64,000 bases of DNA from Phycisphaerae bacterium (lineage in GTDB: Bacteria > Planctomycetota > Phycisphaerae > Phycisphaerales > UBA1924), in NCBI GenBank assembly GCA_016873295.1, contig VGXM01000008.1, positions 33,534-97,533 on the forward strand, given 5' to 3'. The notes below the pieces were generated by a model, which saw only the letters and a list, made by a program, of their open reading frames with translations, did no database searches and had not been told where the DNA came from. Every line of letters starts with the position of its first letter. Positions within the stretch are counted from its first letter, which is position 1. A program made the position numbers and the translations under genes. Of this stretch, positions 28,017 through 37,230 are shown piece by piece.

Positions 28017-29342
28017 ATGGGACACACTCGGCGAGAGGAGAAGGGCGGGTCGGAGGCGCGCCCCTGGGCGGTGCTCGGCGCTCGGGCCAACTGGCCCAGC
28101 GAGGGCTTCAAGGGGCGGTTCTACGGGACGTTTTCGCGCCAGGCCCGGGCGCTGTGCGACTTGGCGGGCGCGTGGGCGGGCTGGCGGTTCGACGGCGTGA
28201 GGGCGTGGAGCGAGCGGGCGTGGCCCGTGCGTCCCATCCGGGTGGGGCTGTCGTTGCCGCGCGACGACGCCGACGCCCTGGTCGGATCGCCTGGGTGCGC
28301 GGACGTGGAGTTCTTTTGGGTGCCTGGCGGCATGGGGGGGGCGTGGGCCCTGGACCGGTTCGCGCTGGACGCGGTGGTGTGCGCCGACGGGGCCGGGGGG
28401 CTGAGTGTCACGACGCCTGAGCGTGAGGGGCTCGACGCGGGGTGGTATGACTGGGCGGGTGCGCGCCCGATCTCCCACGGGTCGCTGTTCCCGCTGCGGT
28501 TCGACTGCGCGGTGCTTCACCTGCCGGCGGACTGGAGCGGCGCGCGGGCCCGGGGGGAGACGGTGCGTGCGGGAACGGAGCACGTGTGGCTGGCGCGGGC
28601 CCTCATCGACGGCGCCGCGGTGCTGTCGCGGGTACTCCCGCGGGTGTCGTCCGCGGACCGTCTCATGGGTCGTGCGCCCCTGGGCGGGGGCGAGCGGTGT
28701 CGGTCCGGCTTCGGACGGTACGTGGTGGTACACGACCCGGTGAACGGCGCCCTCGATCGCATGGTCGAGCGGTTCCTGGCGGTCGAGAGCGCGACACTGC
28801 CGACGGGGGCGCAGAAGGCGGCGGCCCGGCTGGCGAGCGCCTACGCGGCGTCGGGGCGGTGCAGGCTGTCGGCGGCGCGGCGTCGGGAGGTCGCGGAGGC
28901 CGCGGATCGTGTTGCGGGCGAGGAGGTCGAGGTGACGCTGCGGCTGGCGGCGGTGCTGCTGGGGTGCTACGCCGACGAGCCCGCGATGGACTGCATCCGC
29001 CGCGCCGACGCGATCCTGCAGGACCGCATGAAGGGCGGGCTGGAGGCGGGCGTGGCGGCGGGCGTCGCGGGGACGGAGCCCGCGGCGTTCGTGCAGTCGG
29101 AGATCGAGACGAGCGGCGGCGACCCGCTGGCGCTGGGTCGGCTGGCGGCGGGGCTATGCGTGATCTGCGCCCCGATGACCGCCGAGACGATCGAATACCT
29201 CCGCGACGACATCCTGGACGACATGCGTTTCTGCTCCTGGGCGGTCGGACGCGACCAGGACAAGCAACTCATCTCCAACGTGTTCACGCACCTGTTGCGT
29301 GCTCGGCGCGAGGGCGGGCCATGCACGGCGCGTGCGGCGTAG
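28017..29342 (+). CDS. Hypothetical protein, 441 residues
   Basis: I do not recognise this family. The protein is soluble by appearance, with no signal peptide or strong membrane segment, and rich in Trp in the first 120 residues. The middle region contains an aromatic-rich segment (DAGWYDWAGARPISHGSLFP); the C-terminal third is helical with repeated Ala-rich helices and ends with a plausible helical RFCSWAVGRDQDKQLI. The frame is fully open with codon use like its neighbours, which supports a real gene. It is divergent from pdxH; a CCGATAG box (28002-28009) overlaps its immediate upstream region. No conserved catalytic motif is visible. Confidence 0.7.
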   Translation: MGHTRREEKGGSEARPWAVLGARANWPSEGFKGRFYGTFSRQARALCDLAGAWAGWRFDGVRAWSERAWPVRPIRVGLSLPRDDADALVGSPGCADVEFFWVPGGMGGAWALDRFALDAVVCADGAGGLSVTTPEREGLDAGWYDWAGARPISHGSLFPLRFDCAVLHLPADWSGARARGETVRAGTEHVWLARALIDGAAVLSRVLPRVSSADRLMGRAPLGGGERCRSGFGRYVVVHDPVNGALDRMVERFLAVESATLPTGAQKAAARLASAYAASGRCRLSAARRREVAEAADRVAGEEVEVTLRLAAVLLGCYADEPAMDCIRRADAILQDRMKGGLEAGVAAGVAGTEPAAFVQSEIETSGGDPLALGRLAAGLCVICAPMTAETIEYLRDDILDDMRFCSWAVGRDQDKQLISNVFTHLLRARREGGPCTARAA

Positions 29343-29451
29343 GACGGACCGACCGATCGCGGACCGCGTCCCCGCGAGGCGGGTGCGAGGGTCCGCACGC
29401 GATTCCCCGTTCTGGGGCGGCGCGTCGTTCCCGCACCAACGATCCGGGTGC

Positions 29452-29742
29452 TCAACCCTCGACGTCGACGTTGGCGCCGGTGGCTGGGCTTGGCGTCTGC
29501 GGGCCCGGCTGGTAGGCGGCGTGCTGGCGCCGGTCCTCGCGGCCTTCCTCCTGGTCGTTGCCCTTGGCGCTGCGGATCGCCTCGGGCGTCTCGACGCCCT
29601 CGGCCTCCAGGTCGAGTTGGTCTGGCCCGCGTGCGCGGCGGGGATCCTGGCGTCCGAGCTTGACCTTCTCCTGCACCGCCGCCCGCTCGGCCTGGGCCGA
29701 ACCGGCCAACGACTGTGCAAGGCTCGGGCCCAGGATGCTCAT
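29452..29742 (-). CDS. Small acidic conserved-looking hypothetical protein
   Basis: This 96-residue, highly charged, probably disordered or coiled protein begins MSILGPSLAQSLAGSAQAE and ends with the acidic stretch DVEG. The central EAEGVETPEAIRSAKGND followed by QEEGREDRRQ resembles a small protein I recall from planctomycete genomes; this needs a search. An ATG 18 bp upstream (29760) is an alternative start, and no clear ribosome site decides between them. It is the only gene candidate in the 573-bp stretch 29343-29915, where I see nothing else. Confidence 0.5.
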   Translation of the reverse strand: MSILGPSLAQSLAGSAQAERAAVQEKVKLGRQDPRRARGPDQLDLEAEGVETPEAIRSAKGNDQEEGREDRRQHAAYQPGPQTPSPATGANVDVEG

Positions 29743-29915
29743 GGGAGGCTCATCGACCATCCACCGGGGAGGGCTTCACCCCGCGGGGCAAGGGCGGTTT
29801 CTCGGACCGAGCGGCCGGCGATCGGGCGCGACGGGCCGCGGCCGGCGGGGGACACGGCCGCGCGGGGGCCCGGTCCGAGAGGTCGAGCGGTCCGGTTGCG
29901 GGGCTAACCTCTCGC

Positions 29916-31616
29916 GTGCGGCGGGATGTCCTGCTCCAGATCGTGTTCTTCGCGGCGGCGGTGCTCCCGTCGAGCGTGGCCGCCCAGCCCGCGGGCCCGG
30001 GGATCGGTGCGTGGTCGATGAGCGGCGAGAGCGGGTCGTGGGCTGGGGGCGTCTGGCACGGCTGGGCCCTGATCGACGGCGGCGTCGGCGGTGAGCCGTC
30101 GCGGGCGCTGGTGCACCTGCCGCCCCGCCGGCGTGCGGGGTCGAGCGACGGGGTTGCACGCGGCGCCGTCGACGGCTCGGTGCGGACGGCGGCGATGGCG
30201 GTCGGATCGCCCGAGGCGATGGTGGCCCACGGGGGTTCCGTGTTCCTGATCTACGGGCCGAGCGGGCGCGAAGCGGAACAGCGCCCGGTCGTGTCGCTGA
30301 CGGCGGTTGACACGGGGATCGCGGACCTGTGGCGGTACACGCCCGAGGGCCGGCTGGAAGTCCGGCCGGCGCTGCCCTCGCGCGGGCGTCTGATGGGCAC
30401 GGCGGACAGCCCGGTGGGCCCGGCGGTGCTGGTCGACGAAGAGGCGGGGGCCGGGTCCGACCCCCGGCTGTGGGTGCTCAGCCGCGGCGCCTGGCGCGGC
30501 CTGGAGTTGGCGCCGGACGCGGCCCGGGGCGTCGGGGGGGCCTGGTCGGGCGTGTTGGAGGGCTCTCGGCTCATCGCGTCGGAGCGCGGGCTGGCGATGG
30601 TGGGAGGCGGGGCCGAGGGCGGGTTGGGGCTGTGGGTGATCGGCGGCGACGAGTTGCGTCGTGGCGTGGCGGCGGAAGAGCCGGCGACGCTTGGAGCCGA
30701 GTTCGAGCCGCAACCCCGGCTGGCTGGGGCGCTGCTGCCGCGAGCGGTCGCGCTGGAGGCCTGGGGTCGGCTGACGCTCGTGGACCGTGCCGAGCAGGGG
30801 ACGCTTGGGGTCCGCCAGTTGGCGGTGGGCGGGAGCGTGCGGGACCTGGCGCGGGTGCCCGCCGTGCCGAACCGCGCGGCGGTCGTGTGGCTTGCGGGGG
30901 CCGGGCGCGTGGTGGCGGTGTGGCGTGCGGCGCCGGGGGAGGCGAGCGGCACGGGGGGCGGCTTGCTGGGCGGCCCCGGGGCGATCGGGTCGGTGCGGAT
31001 CGTCGAACTGTCGGGGCTGAGCGGGCGGGTGCTGTACGCGGGAGCGGCGGTGTCGGAGGTGCCGATCTCCCCGCGGCGATTCCGTGCGATCGTCCTGGCG
31101 CTGCTCGTGCTGATGGGGGCGGTGCTGGTGGTGGTGCTGCGGCAGCCGCAGGCCGATTCGATCGTGCTCCCGGAGGGGACGGCCCTGGCGGAGGCGGGTC
31201 GCCGGGTGGCGGCGTCGGCGGTGGACGGGGTGCTCGCGCTGGGTATCGCGTCGGCGGGCTGGGGAGTTCCGGGCGGCCAACTGGTCTCGGTGGCGGCGTG
31301 GATCGCGGGCCCGGCGTTGATGGTGGTGCTGACGGCGGTCGCGGTTGGGGTGGTGGGGGGAGCGTTGTTGGAGGGCCTGTGGGGGCGGACGCCGGGGAAG
31401 TTGCTGTTCGGCTGCGAGGTCGTGCTGGCGGGGGTGGGCGCCGACCCCGGGCCGCGGCGCCCGCCTGGGCTCCTGCGGGCGCTGGCGCGGAACCTGGTGA
31501 AGTGGATCATGCCTCCGGCGGCGCTGCTCGGCCTGATGGACCAGGGAGGCTCCGGGCGTGGCGGCGTGCTGGGGGGAACGCGGGTGGTGGTCCGCGTGGA
31601 TCGATCGGGCGGGTAG
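29916..31616 (+). CDS. Secreted/membrane protein with C-terminal RDD domain
   Basis: This 566-residue protein starts at the GTG 29916, chosen because it gives a signal peptide (VLLQIVFFAAAVLPSSVAAQ) with an AQ-P cleavage region. About 350 extracytoplasmic residues rich in beta-strand repeats follow (WVLSRGAW, LWVIGGD, VVWLAGAG), perhaps a propeller-like domain. A transmembrane helix at about 385-405 leads to an RDD-family membrane domain with the arginine/aspartate-type features SAVDGVLALG and GRTPGKLLFGCEVV. The RDD family is poorly understood; some members transport compatible solutes or ions. It lies 84 bp before the TPR gene. Confidence 0.75.
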   Translation: MRRDVLLQIVFFAAAVLPSSVAAQPAGPGIGAWSMSGESGSWAGGVWHGWALIDGGVGGEPSRALVHLPPRRRAGSSDGVARGAVDGSVRTAAMAVGSPEAMVAHGGSVFLIYGPSGREAEQRPVVSLTAVDTGIADLWRYTPEGRLEVRPALPSRGRLMGTADSPVGPAVLVDEEAGAGSDPRLWVLSRGAWRGLELAPDAARGVGGAWSGVLEGSRLIASERGLAMVGGGAEGGLGLWVIGGDELRRGVAAEEPATLGAEFEPQPRLAGALLPRAVALEAWGRLTLVDRAEQGTLGVRQLAVGGSVRDLARVPAVPNRAAVVWLAGAGRVVAVWRAAPGEASGTGGGLLGGPGAIGSVRIVELSGLSGRVLYAGAAVSEVPISPRRFRAIVLALLVLMGAVLVVVLRQPQADSIVLPEGTALAEAGRRVAASAVDGVLALGIASAGWGVPGGQLVSVAAWIAGPALMVVLTAVAVGVVGGALLEGLWGRTPGKLLFGCEVVLAGVGADPGPRRPPGLLRALARNLVKWIMPPAALLGLMDQGGSGRGGVLGGTRVVVRVDRSGG

Positions 31617-31638
31617 GTGAAGGCGTGGGCAAACACAT

Positions 31639-31646
31639 GCCGATAA
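31639..31646 (+). promoter_or_regulatory. Sigma-28-like -10 box GCCGATAA
   Basis: GCCGATAA matches the classical flagellar sigma-28 -10 element exactly and lies 55 bp before the TPR gene. The expected -35 region 11 bp upstream (AAGGCGTG) is poor, so this half-site is weak evidence on its own. Confidence 0.3.
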
Positions 31647-31700
31647 GGGGCGGTTGGGCGGGGGTGCGCGCGCGGCGCACGGCCCGCCGGAGGCCCAGGT

Positions 31701-34247
31701 GTGAGCGCGCCAGAGAAGCCCGATGCACCCACGCCGCCCCTGGGCGCGACCCCCGCCGGGGTGTCGCCGTCATGGCGGACGGCGTGGCAGCTTCCGGTGC
31801 TGGTGGGCTCGGCGGCGCTGCTGATCGCGGGGCTGGTGTCGTTGATCGCCAGGGCGCCCAGGCCCGACGTCGAGGGTCCGCTGCATCGGGCCGAGGCGCT
31901 GGTGGTCAAGGAGAAGCACACCGAGGCGATCGATGAGTTGAACAAGGGCGTGCTCCCGCACGTGGGGACGAAGAACGTGAGCGCCGAGCAGAGGGTGAAG
32001 TTTCACCTGACGCTGGCGAGGGCGCTGTACCGTGGGCAGAAGGCGCTGGGGATCAGCCGCGCCGACAACAACAGCGCGATCGAGGTGCAGTTCGCCGAGG
32101 CCGAGAGGCTGGGTGGCGAGCTGGAGCCGTCGGACCAGTACGCGATGGCCGACGTGCTCCTCGAGCTGGACCGGGTGGAGCGTGCGCTCGGGCGCGCGGA
32201 CCGTCTGCCCGACGCGATGGCGCGTCCGCGGGCCGGCCTGTACCGGCGCGTGGTGGAGCGGACGCTGCGGTCACCCACGCCGGACATGGACCTGGCGCTG
32301 GACCTGGTGGGGCGGGTTCGTGCGGGGGCGGCGCTGAACCGGGACGACGCGGTATGGGCGGCGGCGCGTCAGACCGAGATCATGCTGGGGCAGGGCTACC
32401 ACGACGAGGCGGTGGCGAGGCTCCTCCCGCTGATGCCGGGGTTCGAGAGCGCCGAGCCGCGGCAGCGGGCCGAGCTCCTGATCCTGCTGGGGCGGTCGTA
32501 CCTGGAGGGCGGCCAGCTCGACGACGCCACGCGTCACCTGCTGCGGGCCGAGGGGCTGCTGAGCGAGGACGACCCGCTCATGGGCCGCCTCCAGCTGGCG
32601 CTGGGGCTCACCCGGGAGCGGGCGGCGGTGGCGGAGTCGGTCGAGCTGCTGGCCCGGGCGCGCGAGAGTCTCCAGGTCGCTTCAACGAGGTTCAAGCAGG
32701 CCGAGGTCGTGCTGCCCGCACTGCTCGGGCTCGGGCAGGTCGAGTCGCGGCTCTCGCTGGCGGACGGGTCGGCGACCGTGGAGGAGTGCCTGGCGACCTA
32801 CGACGCGCTGGCGCAGAGCCTTCGGGCCGGAGGCGGCGCGGGCGGCGTGGACAGGGGTCGGGTGGCGACGAGCCTGCTGGCGCGGTTCCGCGAACGGTTC
32901 GAATCCCCCCAACCCGAGCTGCGGGACCGAGCCGCTGCGTTCGTCGCCCTCGCCGAGACGCTGTTCGAATACGACGCCGTTCCGCCTGAGATCCTGCTGG
33001 CGCTGGGCGAGGCGAGCCTGCGGGCGGCGTCGGAGCGTGCGCCGATCGACACGGGGGAGGCGGTGGCGGCGGCGCAGGGCGCGTCGCTGGAGGCGCTGGA
33101 CCCGGCGACGCGGTCGGAGGTCAAGCAGCGCCTGCTGGGGGGGGCCGACTATCTGAGGCGTCACGCCCAGCGCGTGGTCATCTCGGACTCGCCCGCGTAC
33201 GGGTCGAGCCTGTGGCGCGCGGCGCTGGCGTACGACCGGGCGGGGAGCCAGTCCGACGCGATCGCGGCGTTGCAGGAGTTCCTCGCGAGTTTCCCGTCGG
33301 ACCCCAGGTCGCCGGAGGCCCAGTTCCGGCTGGCGCGTGCCTTCCAGATGCGGGGGGAGTCCGAGATGGCGGTGGGGATGCTCCGCAAGCTGATCTCGGA
33401 GGGGAAGGGGCCGTTCGCGGACGCGGCCCACGTGCCGCTGGCCCAGGCCCTGCTCGCCGACGGGGACGTCGGCAACGACGCGGAGGGGGAGGGGCTGCTG
33501 TCGGCGGTGGTCGCGGGGGGTCTGGGCCCGACGGACAACCCGCACTTCGGCCCGGCGCTGATCGCGTTGGCGCACCACCTCTACGAGTCGGGGCAGTTCG
33601 AGGCGGCCATCGCGAGGCTGACCGAGACGCTGGACCGGTTCCCCGAGCGGCGCGACGCGCACCTGCTCCGCTTCCGGCTCGCGGATTCCTACCGGAGGTC
33701 GGCCGAGGGGGTGGAGCGCCGGCTGGCGGAGGCCATGCCGGACGGCGAGCGCCGGACGCTCGAGGGTCTCCGCGACGAGCGTCTGCGGCAGTCGATGGGG
33801 TTGTTCGGCCGCGTGCGGGACGACATCGACCGCATGGACGAAAGGCGGCGGGGCGCGGTCGAGGACGTGTCGCTCAAGAACGCGCACTTCTACGTGGCGG
33901 ATTGCGCCTTCAAGCTCGGGGAGTACGAGACGGCGATCCGCCTCTACGACGCGGCCCGGGAGCGGTACAGCCGGCGCCCCGAGGCCCTGGTCGCGCTGGT
34001 CCAGATCGTCAGCGCCCACCTCAAGCAGGGGGACATCGCCAAGGCCGAGACCGCCCAGAAGCGGGCCCGGAGCTTCTACGAGAGCCTGCCGGCGGACGTC
34101 TGGCAGAGCGCCGACGGGGTGATGCGGCGCGAGGATTGGGAAAGATGGCTGCAATCGACCGATGAGATCGGACGACTCGCCGGCGCGGACGGTGGGCCGG
34201 GGAGCGCGGCGCGGACGCCCGGGGACCCACCCCCGGACCAGCGCTAG
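31701..34247 (+). CDS. Membrane-anchored TPR-repeat protein
   Basis: This 848-residue protein has one transmembrane helix at about 30-50 (VLVGSAALLIAGLVSLIA) followed by a long alpha-helical periplasmic part with many tetratricopeptide-like repeats, for example LLILLGRSYLEGGQLDDATRHL, written as repeated about 34-residue units with A/G/L spacing. Such proteins scaffold protein complexes at the envelope. The GTG at 31701 is preceded by GGAGG. It sits directly before the flagellar cluster, separated from the flgN-like gene by 48 bp containing a small hairpin (TCGGTC/GACCGA, 34263-34277). A flagellar role is possible but unproven. Confidence 0.78.
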   Translation: MSAPEKPDAPTPPLGATPAGVSPSWRTAWQLPVLVGSAALLIAGLVSLIARAPRPDVEGPLHRAEALVVKEKHTEAIDELNKGVLPHVGTKNVSAEQRVKFHLTLARALYRGQKALGISRADNNSAIEVQFAEAERLGGELEPSDQYAMADVLLELDRVERALGRADRLPDAMARPRAGLYRRVVERTLRSPTPDMDLALDLVGRVRAGAALNRDDAVWAAARQTEIMLGQGYHDEAVARLLPLMPGFESAEPRQRAELLILLGRSYLEGGQLDDATRHLLRAEGLLSEDDPLMGRLQLALGLTRERAAVAESVELLARARESLQVASTRFKQAEVVLPALLGLGQVESRLSLADGSATVEECLATYDALAQSLRAGGGAGGVDRGRVATSLLARFRERFESPQPELRDRAAAFVALAETLFEYDAVPPEILLALGEASLRAASERAPIDTGEAVAAAQGASLEALDPATRSEVKQRLLGGADYLRRHAQRVVISDSPAYGSSLWRAALAYDRAGSQSDAIAALQEFLASFPSDPRSPEAQFRLARAFQMRGESEMAVGMLRKLISEGKGPFADAAHVPLAQALLADGDVGNDAEGEGLLSAVVAGGLGPTDNPHFGPALIALAHHLYESGQFEAAIARLTETLDRFPERRDAHLLRFRLADSYRRSAEGVERRLAEAMPDGERRTLEGLRDERLRQSMGLFGRVRDDIDRMDERRRGAVEDVSLKNAHFYVADCAFKLGEYETAIRLYDAARERYSRRPEALVALVQIVSAHLKQGDIAKAETAQKRARSFYESLPADVWQSADGVMRREDWERWLQSTDEIGRLAGADGGPGSAARTPGDPPPDQR

Positions 34248-34295
34248 GCAGGGACCCCGTGATCGGTCGGAGACCGAACGAAGGGGAGGGTCAGG

Positions 34296-34796
34296 ATGAC
34301 CGGACGCGGAGCCCAGGAGCCCGATTCGCGCAACCCCGACGGGCAGAGTCCCGAGGCGGTCGCGCGCCAGTTGGAAGCCTCGCTGTCGGAGCAACTGGGG
34401 CTGCTCGGGCAGCTCGACGCCTTGGGGCAGCGGCAGAGCCGCCTGATCGACGAGGACGACCCGGATCGCCTGCTGGAGGTGCTGGCCGAGCGCCAGGCGG
34501 TGATCGACCGCATGGAGGGGTGCGCCCGCCGCCTGGTGCCGCTCCAGCAGCGGTGGGACGTGACGGCGGGGACGACCGACGCGGGGTCCCGCGACCGCAT
34601 CCGGCAGCGACTGGAGTCGATCGCGGGGCTGATCGACGCCATCGATCGCCGGGACGCGCACGACCGCGAGCGGCTGGAGGACCGTCGGCGGGAGATCGCC
34701 CGCGAGCTCGGCGAGCTGGACCGCTCGCGCCGGGCGACGGGCGCCTACACCCCGCCGCCCACGGAGCGGCCGCGCTTCAGGGACGAGGAGGCCTAG
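34296..34796 (+). CDS. flgN: FlgN-like flagellar export chaperone
   Basis: This 166-residue, all-helical, highly charged coiled-coil protein carries a segment LLGQLDALGQRQSRLIDEDD typical of FlgN-like chaperones, which hold hook-filament junction proteins before export. Sequence conservation in this family is low, so the call depends on length, coiled-coil pattern and position at the head of the flagellar cluster. A GGGGAGGG site precedes the ATG. The stop abuts the next GTG. Confidence 0.6.
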   Translation: MTGRGAQEPDSRNPDGQSPEAVARQLEASLSEQLGLLGQLDALGQRQSRLIDEDDPDRLLEVLAERQAVIDRMEGCARRLVPLQQRWDVTAGTTDAGSRDRIRQRLESIAGLIDAIDRRDAHDRERLEDRRREIARELGELDRSRRATGAYTPPPTERPRFRDEEA

Positions 34797-35747
34797 GTGG
34801 ACGGATCGGCGGCTCAACCCGGGGGCCCGGCGCCCGCCGCGACGGCGGGAGGGCTGACGCCGACCGATCTCACGGAACTCCTGACGGCGTTCAACGAGGT
34901 GACGGCCCGGCTCGGGGCGACGCACGATCAGTTGCGGGGCGAGGTGGCGAGGCTGAACGAGGAACTGGCCCGCGCCAACGGGGAGGTGGAGCGATCGCGG
35001 CGGCTGGCGGCGCTGGGCGAGATGGCGGCGGGGATCGCGCACGAGATCCGCAACCCGCTGGGGTCGATCCGCCTCTACGCCAGGATGCTCGACGAGGATC
35101 TGGCGGGGATGCCCGAGCCGCACCGCGTGGCGGGGCGGATCGCCGAGGCGGCCCGGTCGATGGACGCGATCGTGCGCGACGTGCTGGCGTTCGCCAAGGG
35201 GCAGGCGGTGCGGGCCGAGGCGGTGCGGGCGTCCGACGTCGTGTCGGGCGCGCTCGCCGCGTGCACGGAGGCGGGGGACCTCGCCGGCGTGCGCGTCGAG
35301 CGGCGGGACCTGGACCGGCGGGCTCGGCCGACGGTGCTCGTGGACCCGACGCTGGTCCGGCAGGCGCTGTCGAACGTGATCCGGAACGCGTCGGAGTCGA
35401 TGCCTGGGACGGCGGGCCCGCGCGTGCTGACGATCGACGCCGAGCGGGCGGGGGATCGGGTCGCGGTCACGGTCCGCGACACCGGCGTGGGGGTGACCGA
35501 GGAGGTGGCCCGGCGGATGTTCAACCCGTTCTTCACCACGCGGGCGGCGGGCACGGGGCTGGGGCTGGCGATCGTGCACCGGATCGTGGAAGGGCACGGC
35601 GGGCGCGTGTCGGTGCGCAACAACGCCGACGGGCCCGGGGCGACGGTGGAACTCGTGCTGCCCGCGGCCCCGGGCGAGGACGATCGGGCGGGCGACGGGG
35701 TCCGGGTGACGGTCCCGGCGTCGCGGCGCATGGGGAGCATCGCATGA
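34797..35747 (+). CDS. Soluble sensor histidine kinase of the flagellar cluster (FlgS/FleS-like)
   Basis: This 316-residue cytosolic kinase has an N-terminal coiled coil without transmembrane helices, a HisKA domain with H-box AGIAHEIRNPLGS (His near residue 82) and a HATPase domain with NASESM, DTGVGV, FFTT and GTGLGLAIV. It directly precedes, with a 4-bp overlap, an NtrC-type activator. By analogy with FlgS-FlgR and FleS-FleR pairs it likely phosphorylates that regulator when early flagellar assembly is sensed. The GTG start touches the flgN-like stop. Confidence 0.85.
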   Translation: MDGSAAQPGGPAPAATAGGLTPTDLTELLTAFNEVTARLGATHDQLRGEVARLNEELARANGEVERSRRLAALGEMAAGIAHEIRNPLGSIRLYARMLDEDLAGMPEPHRVAGRIAEAARSMDAIVRDVLAFAKGQAVRAEAVRASDVVSGALAACTEAGDLAGVRVERRDLDRRARPTVLVDPTLVRQALSNVIRNASESMPGTAGPRVLTIDAERAGDRVAVTVRDTGVGVTEEVARRMFNPFFTTRAAGTGLGLAIVHRIVEGHGGRVSVRNNADGPGATVELVLPAAPGEDDRAGDGVRVTVPASRRMGSIA

Positions 35748-37198
35748 CGAGCGTGCTGGTGGTCGACGACAAGGAGATGATGCGCGACAGCGTGGGGGGC
35801 ACGCTGCGGCGGGCCGGGTTCGCGGTCGTGACGGCGCCCGACGGATCGGCGGCGCTCGACATGGTGGCGCAGAAGCGCCCCGACGCGCTCGTGACCGACC
35901 TGCGCATGCCCGGGATGACCGGGCTCGAGCTCCTCGAACGGCTGCGCAAGGTCGACGAGGAGCTGCCGGTGCTGGTCATGACGGCGTTCGGGACGATCGA
36001 GACCGCGGTGCGGGCCCTCAAGCTCGGCGCGTTCGACTACCTCACCAAGCCCTTCGAGGGCGACGAACTGGTGATCGCGGTCAAGCGCGCGGTCAAGCAC
36101 GGGCGCCTGCGGCGCGAGAACGCCCTGCTGCGGGCGGGCGGCGCGGGCGAGCCGCCCGCCCGCGGGGGGGCGGGGTCCGGCGGGGGGCGGGGCGCCCAGC
36201 GGCTCATCGGAGCGTCGCCGGTCATGGCCCAGCTCCGCGAGCAGGTGCGGACGATCGCCGCCTCGGGCGGGGGCGTGCTGATCACGGGCGAGAGCGGCGC
36301 GGGCAAGGAGGTCGTGGCGCGGGCGATCCACGAGGAGAGCCCGAGGGCCGGGGGGGCGTTCCTGGCGGTCAACTGCGCGGCCCTGTCGGAGTCGCTCCTG
36401 GAGTCCGAGCTCTTCGGGCACGAGCGGGGCGCGTTCACCGGCGCCGACCGCACGCGCAAGGGGCGGTTCGAGCTGGCCGACTCGGGGACCCTGCTCCTGG
36501 ACGAGATCAGCGAGATCGCGCCGGGGTTGCAGGCCAAGCTTCTGCGGGTGTTGCAGGAGCGGGCCTTCGAGCGAGTCGGGTCGAGCGTGACCATCGGCGT
36601 GGACGTGCGCGTGCTGGCGACGAGCAACCGGGACCTGCCGGGCGAGGTGCGCAAGGGCGCGTTCCGCCACGACCTGTTCTTCCGCGTGAACGTGCTGCCC
36701 CTCGCGGTCCCGCCCCTGCGCGAACGGCTCGCGGACGTGCCGGCGCTGGTTGGGCACTTCGTGGGCGAGGTCTGCCGGCGCGAGGGGAGGGCGATTCCGC
36801 AGATCGACGCCGAGGCCTTGGCCCTGCTGTCCATCTACGCCTGGCCCGGCAACGTGCGCGAACTGCAGAACGTCTGCGAGCGGGCCGTGGTGCTGTGCGG
36901 GATGGGGCGGTCCCCCGACGAGCCCCGCCGGATCTCGGCGGGCCTGGTGGCGCCCTGGCTGACGGGCGGCGACATCACGGCCACGCACCAGGGCATGCTG
37001 CTCGAGCCCAAGCTCCGGGCGGGCGTCGGCGACGTCCGCCCGCTCGAGGACCTCGAGCGGGAGATCATCGTCGAGGCCCTTCGGCGGCTGGGCGGGCACC
37101 GGCAGAAGACGGCCAAGGCCCTGGGGATCGGCGTGCGCACGCTGGGCCTCAAGCTCAAGAAGTGGAAGGAACTGCAACTGGTGGAGGAGGCCCTGTAG
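35744..37198 (+). CDS. Sigma-54-dependent response regulator (NtrC family, FlgR/FleR-like)
   Basis: This 484-residue regulator has a receiver domain with phospho-acceptor D52 (VTDLRMPGMTG), a glycine-rich linker, an AAA+ domain with Walker A GESGAGKE near 181 and the sigma-54 contact loop GAFTGA near 229, and a C-terminal Fis-type helix-turn-helix (KTAKALGIGVRTLGLKLKKW). It would activate sigma-54 promoters of flagellar genes, and a candidate -24/-12 element begins 5 bp after its stop. It is co-translated with the kinase gene. Confidence 0.93.
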   Translation: MTSVLVVDDKEMMRDSVGGTLRRAGFAVVTAPDGSAALDMVAQKRPDALVTDLRMPGMTGLELLERLRKVDEELPVLVMTAFGTIETAVRALKLGAFDYLTKPFEGDELVIAVKRAVKHGRLRRENALLRAGGAGEPPARGGAGSGGGRGAQRLIGASPVMAQLREQVRTIAASGGGVLITGESGAGKEVVARAIHEESPRAGGAFLAVNCAALSESLLESELFGHERGAFTGADRTRKGRFELADSGTLLLDEISEIAPGLQAKLLRVLQERAFERVGSSVTIGVDVRVLATSNRDLPGEVRKGAFRHDLFFRVNVLPLAVPPLRERLADVPALVGHFVGEVCRREGRAIPQIDAEALALLSIYAWPGNVRELQNVCERAVVLCGMGRSPDEPRRISAGLVAPWLTGGDITATHQGMLLEPKLRAGVGDVRPLEDLEREIIVEALRRLGGHRQKTAKALGIGVRTLGLKLKKWKELQLVEEAL

Positions 37199-37202
37199 GC
37201 GT

Positions 37203-37218
37203 TGGCCCGGGGATTGCG
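37203..37218 (+). promoter_or_regulatory. Sigma-54-type -24/-12 element before flgB
   Basis: TGGCCCGGGGATTGCG contains GG (37204-37205), exactly 10 bp, then GC (37216-37217) and matches the consensus TGGCACG-N4-TTGC with one mismatch. The predicted start would lie near 37228, only a few bases before the flgB ATG and after its ribosome site (GGAG at 37221), so either the transcript is nearly leaderless or the match is fortuitous. Confidence 0.4.
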
Positions 37219-37230
37219 GCGGAGCGCGGC

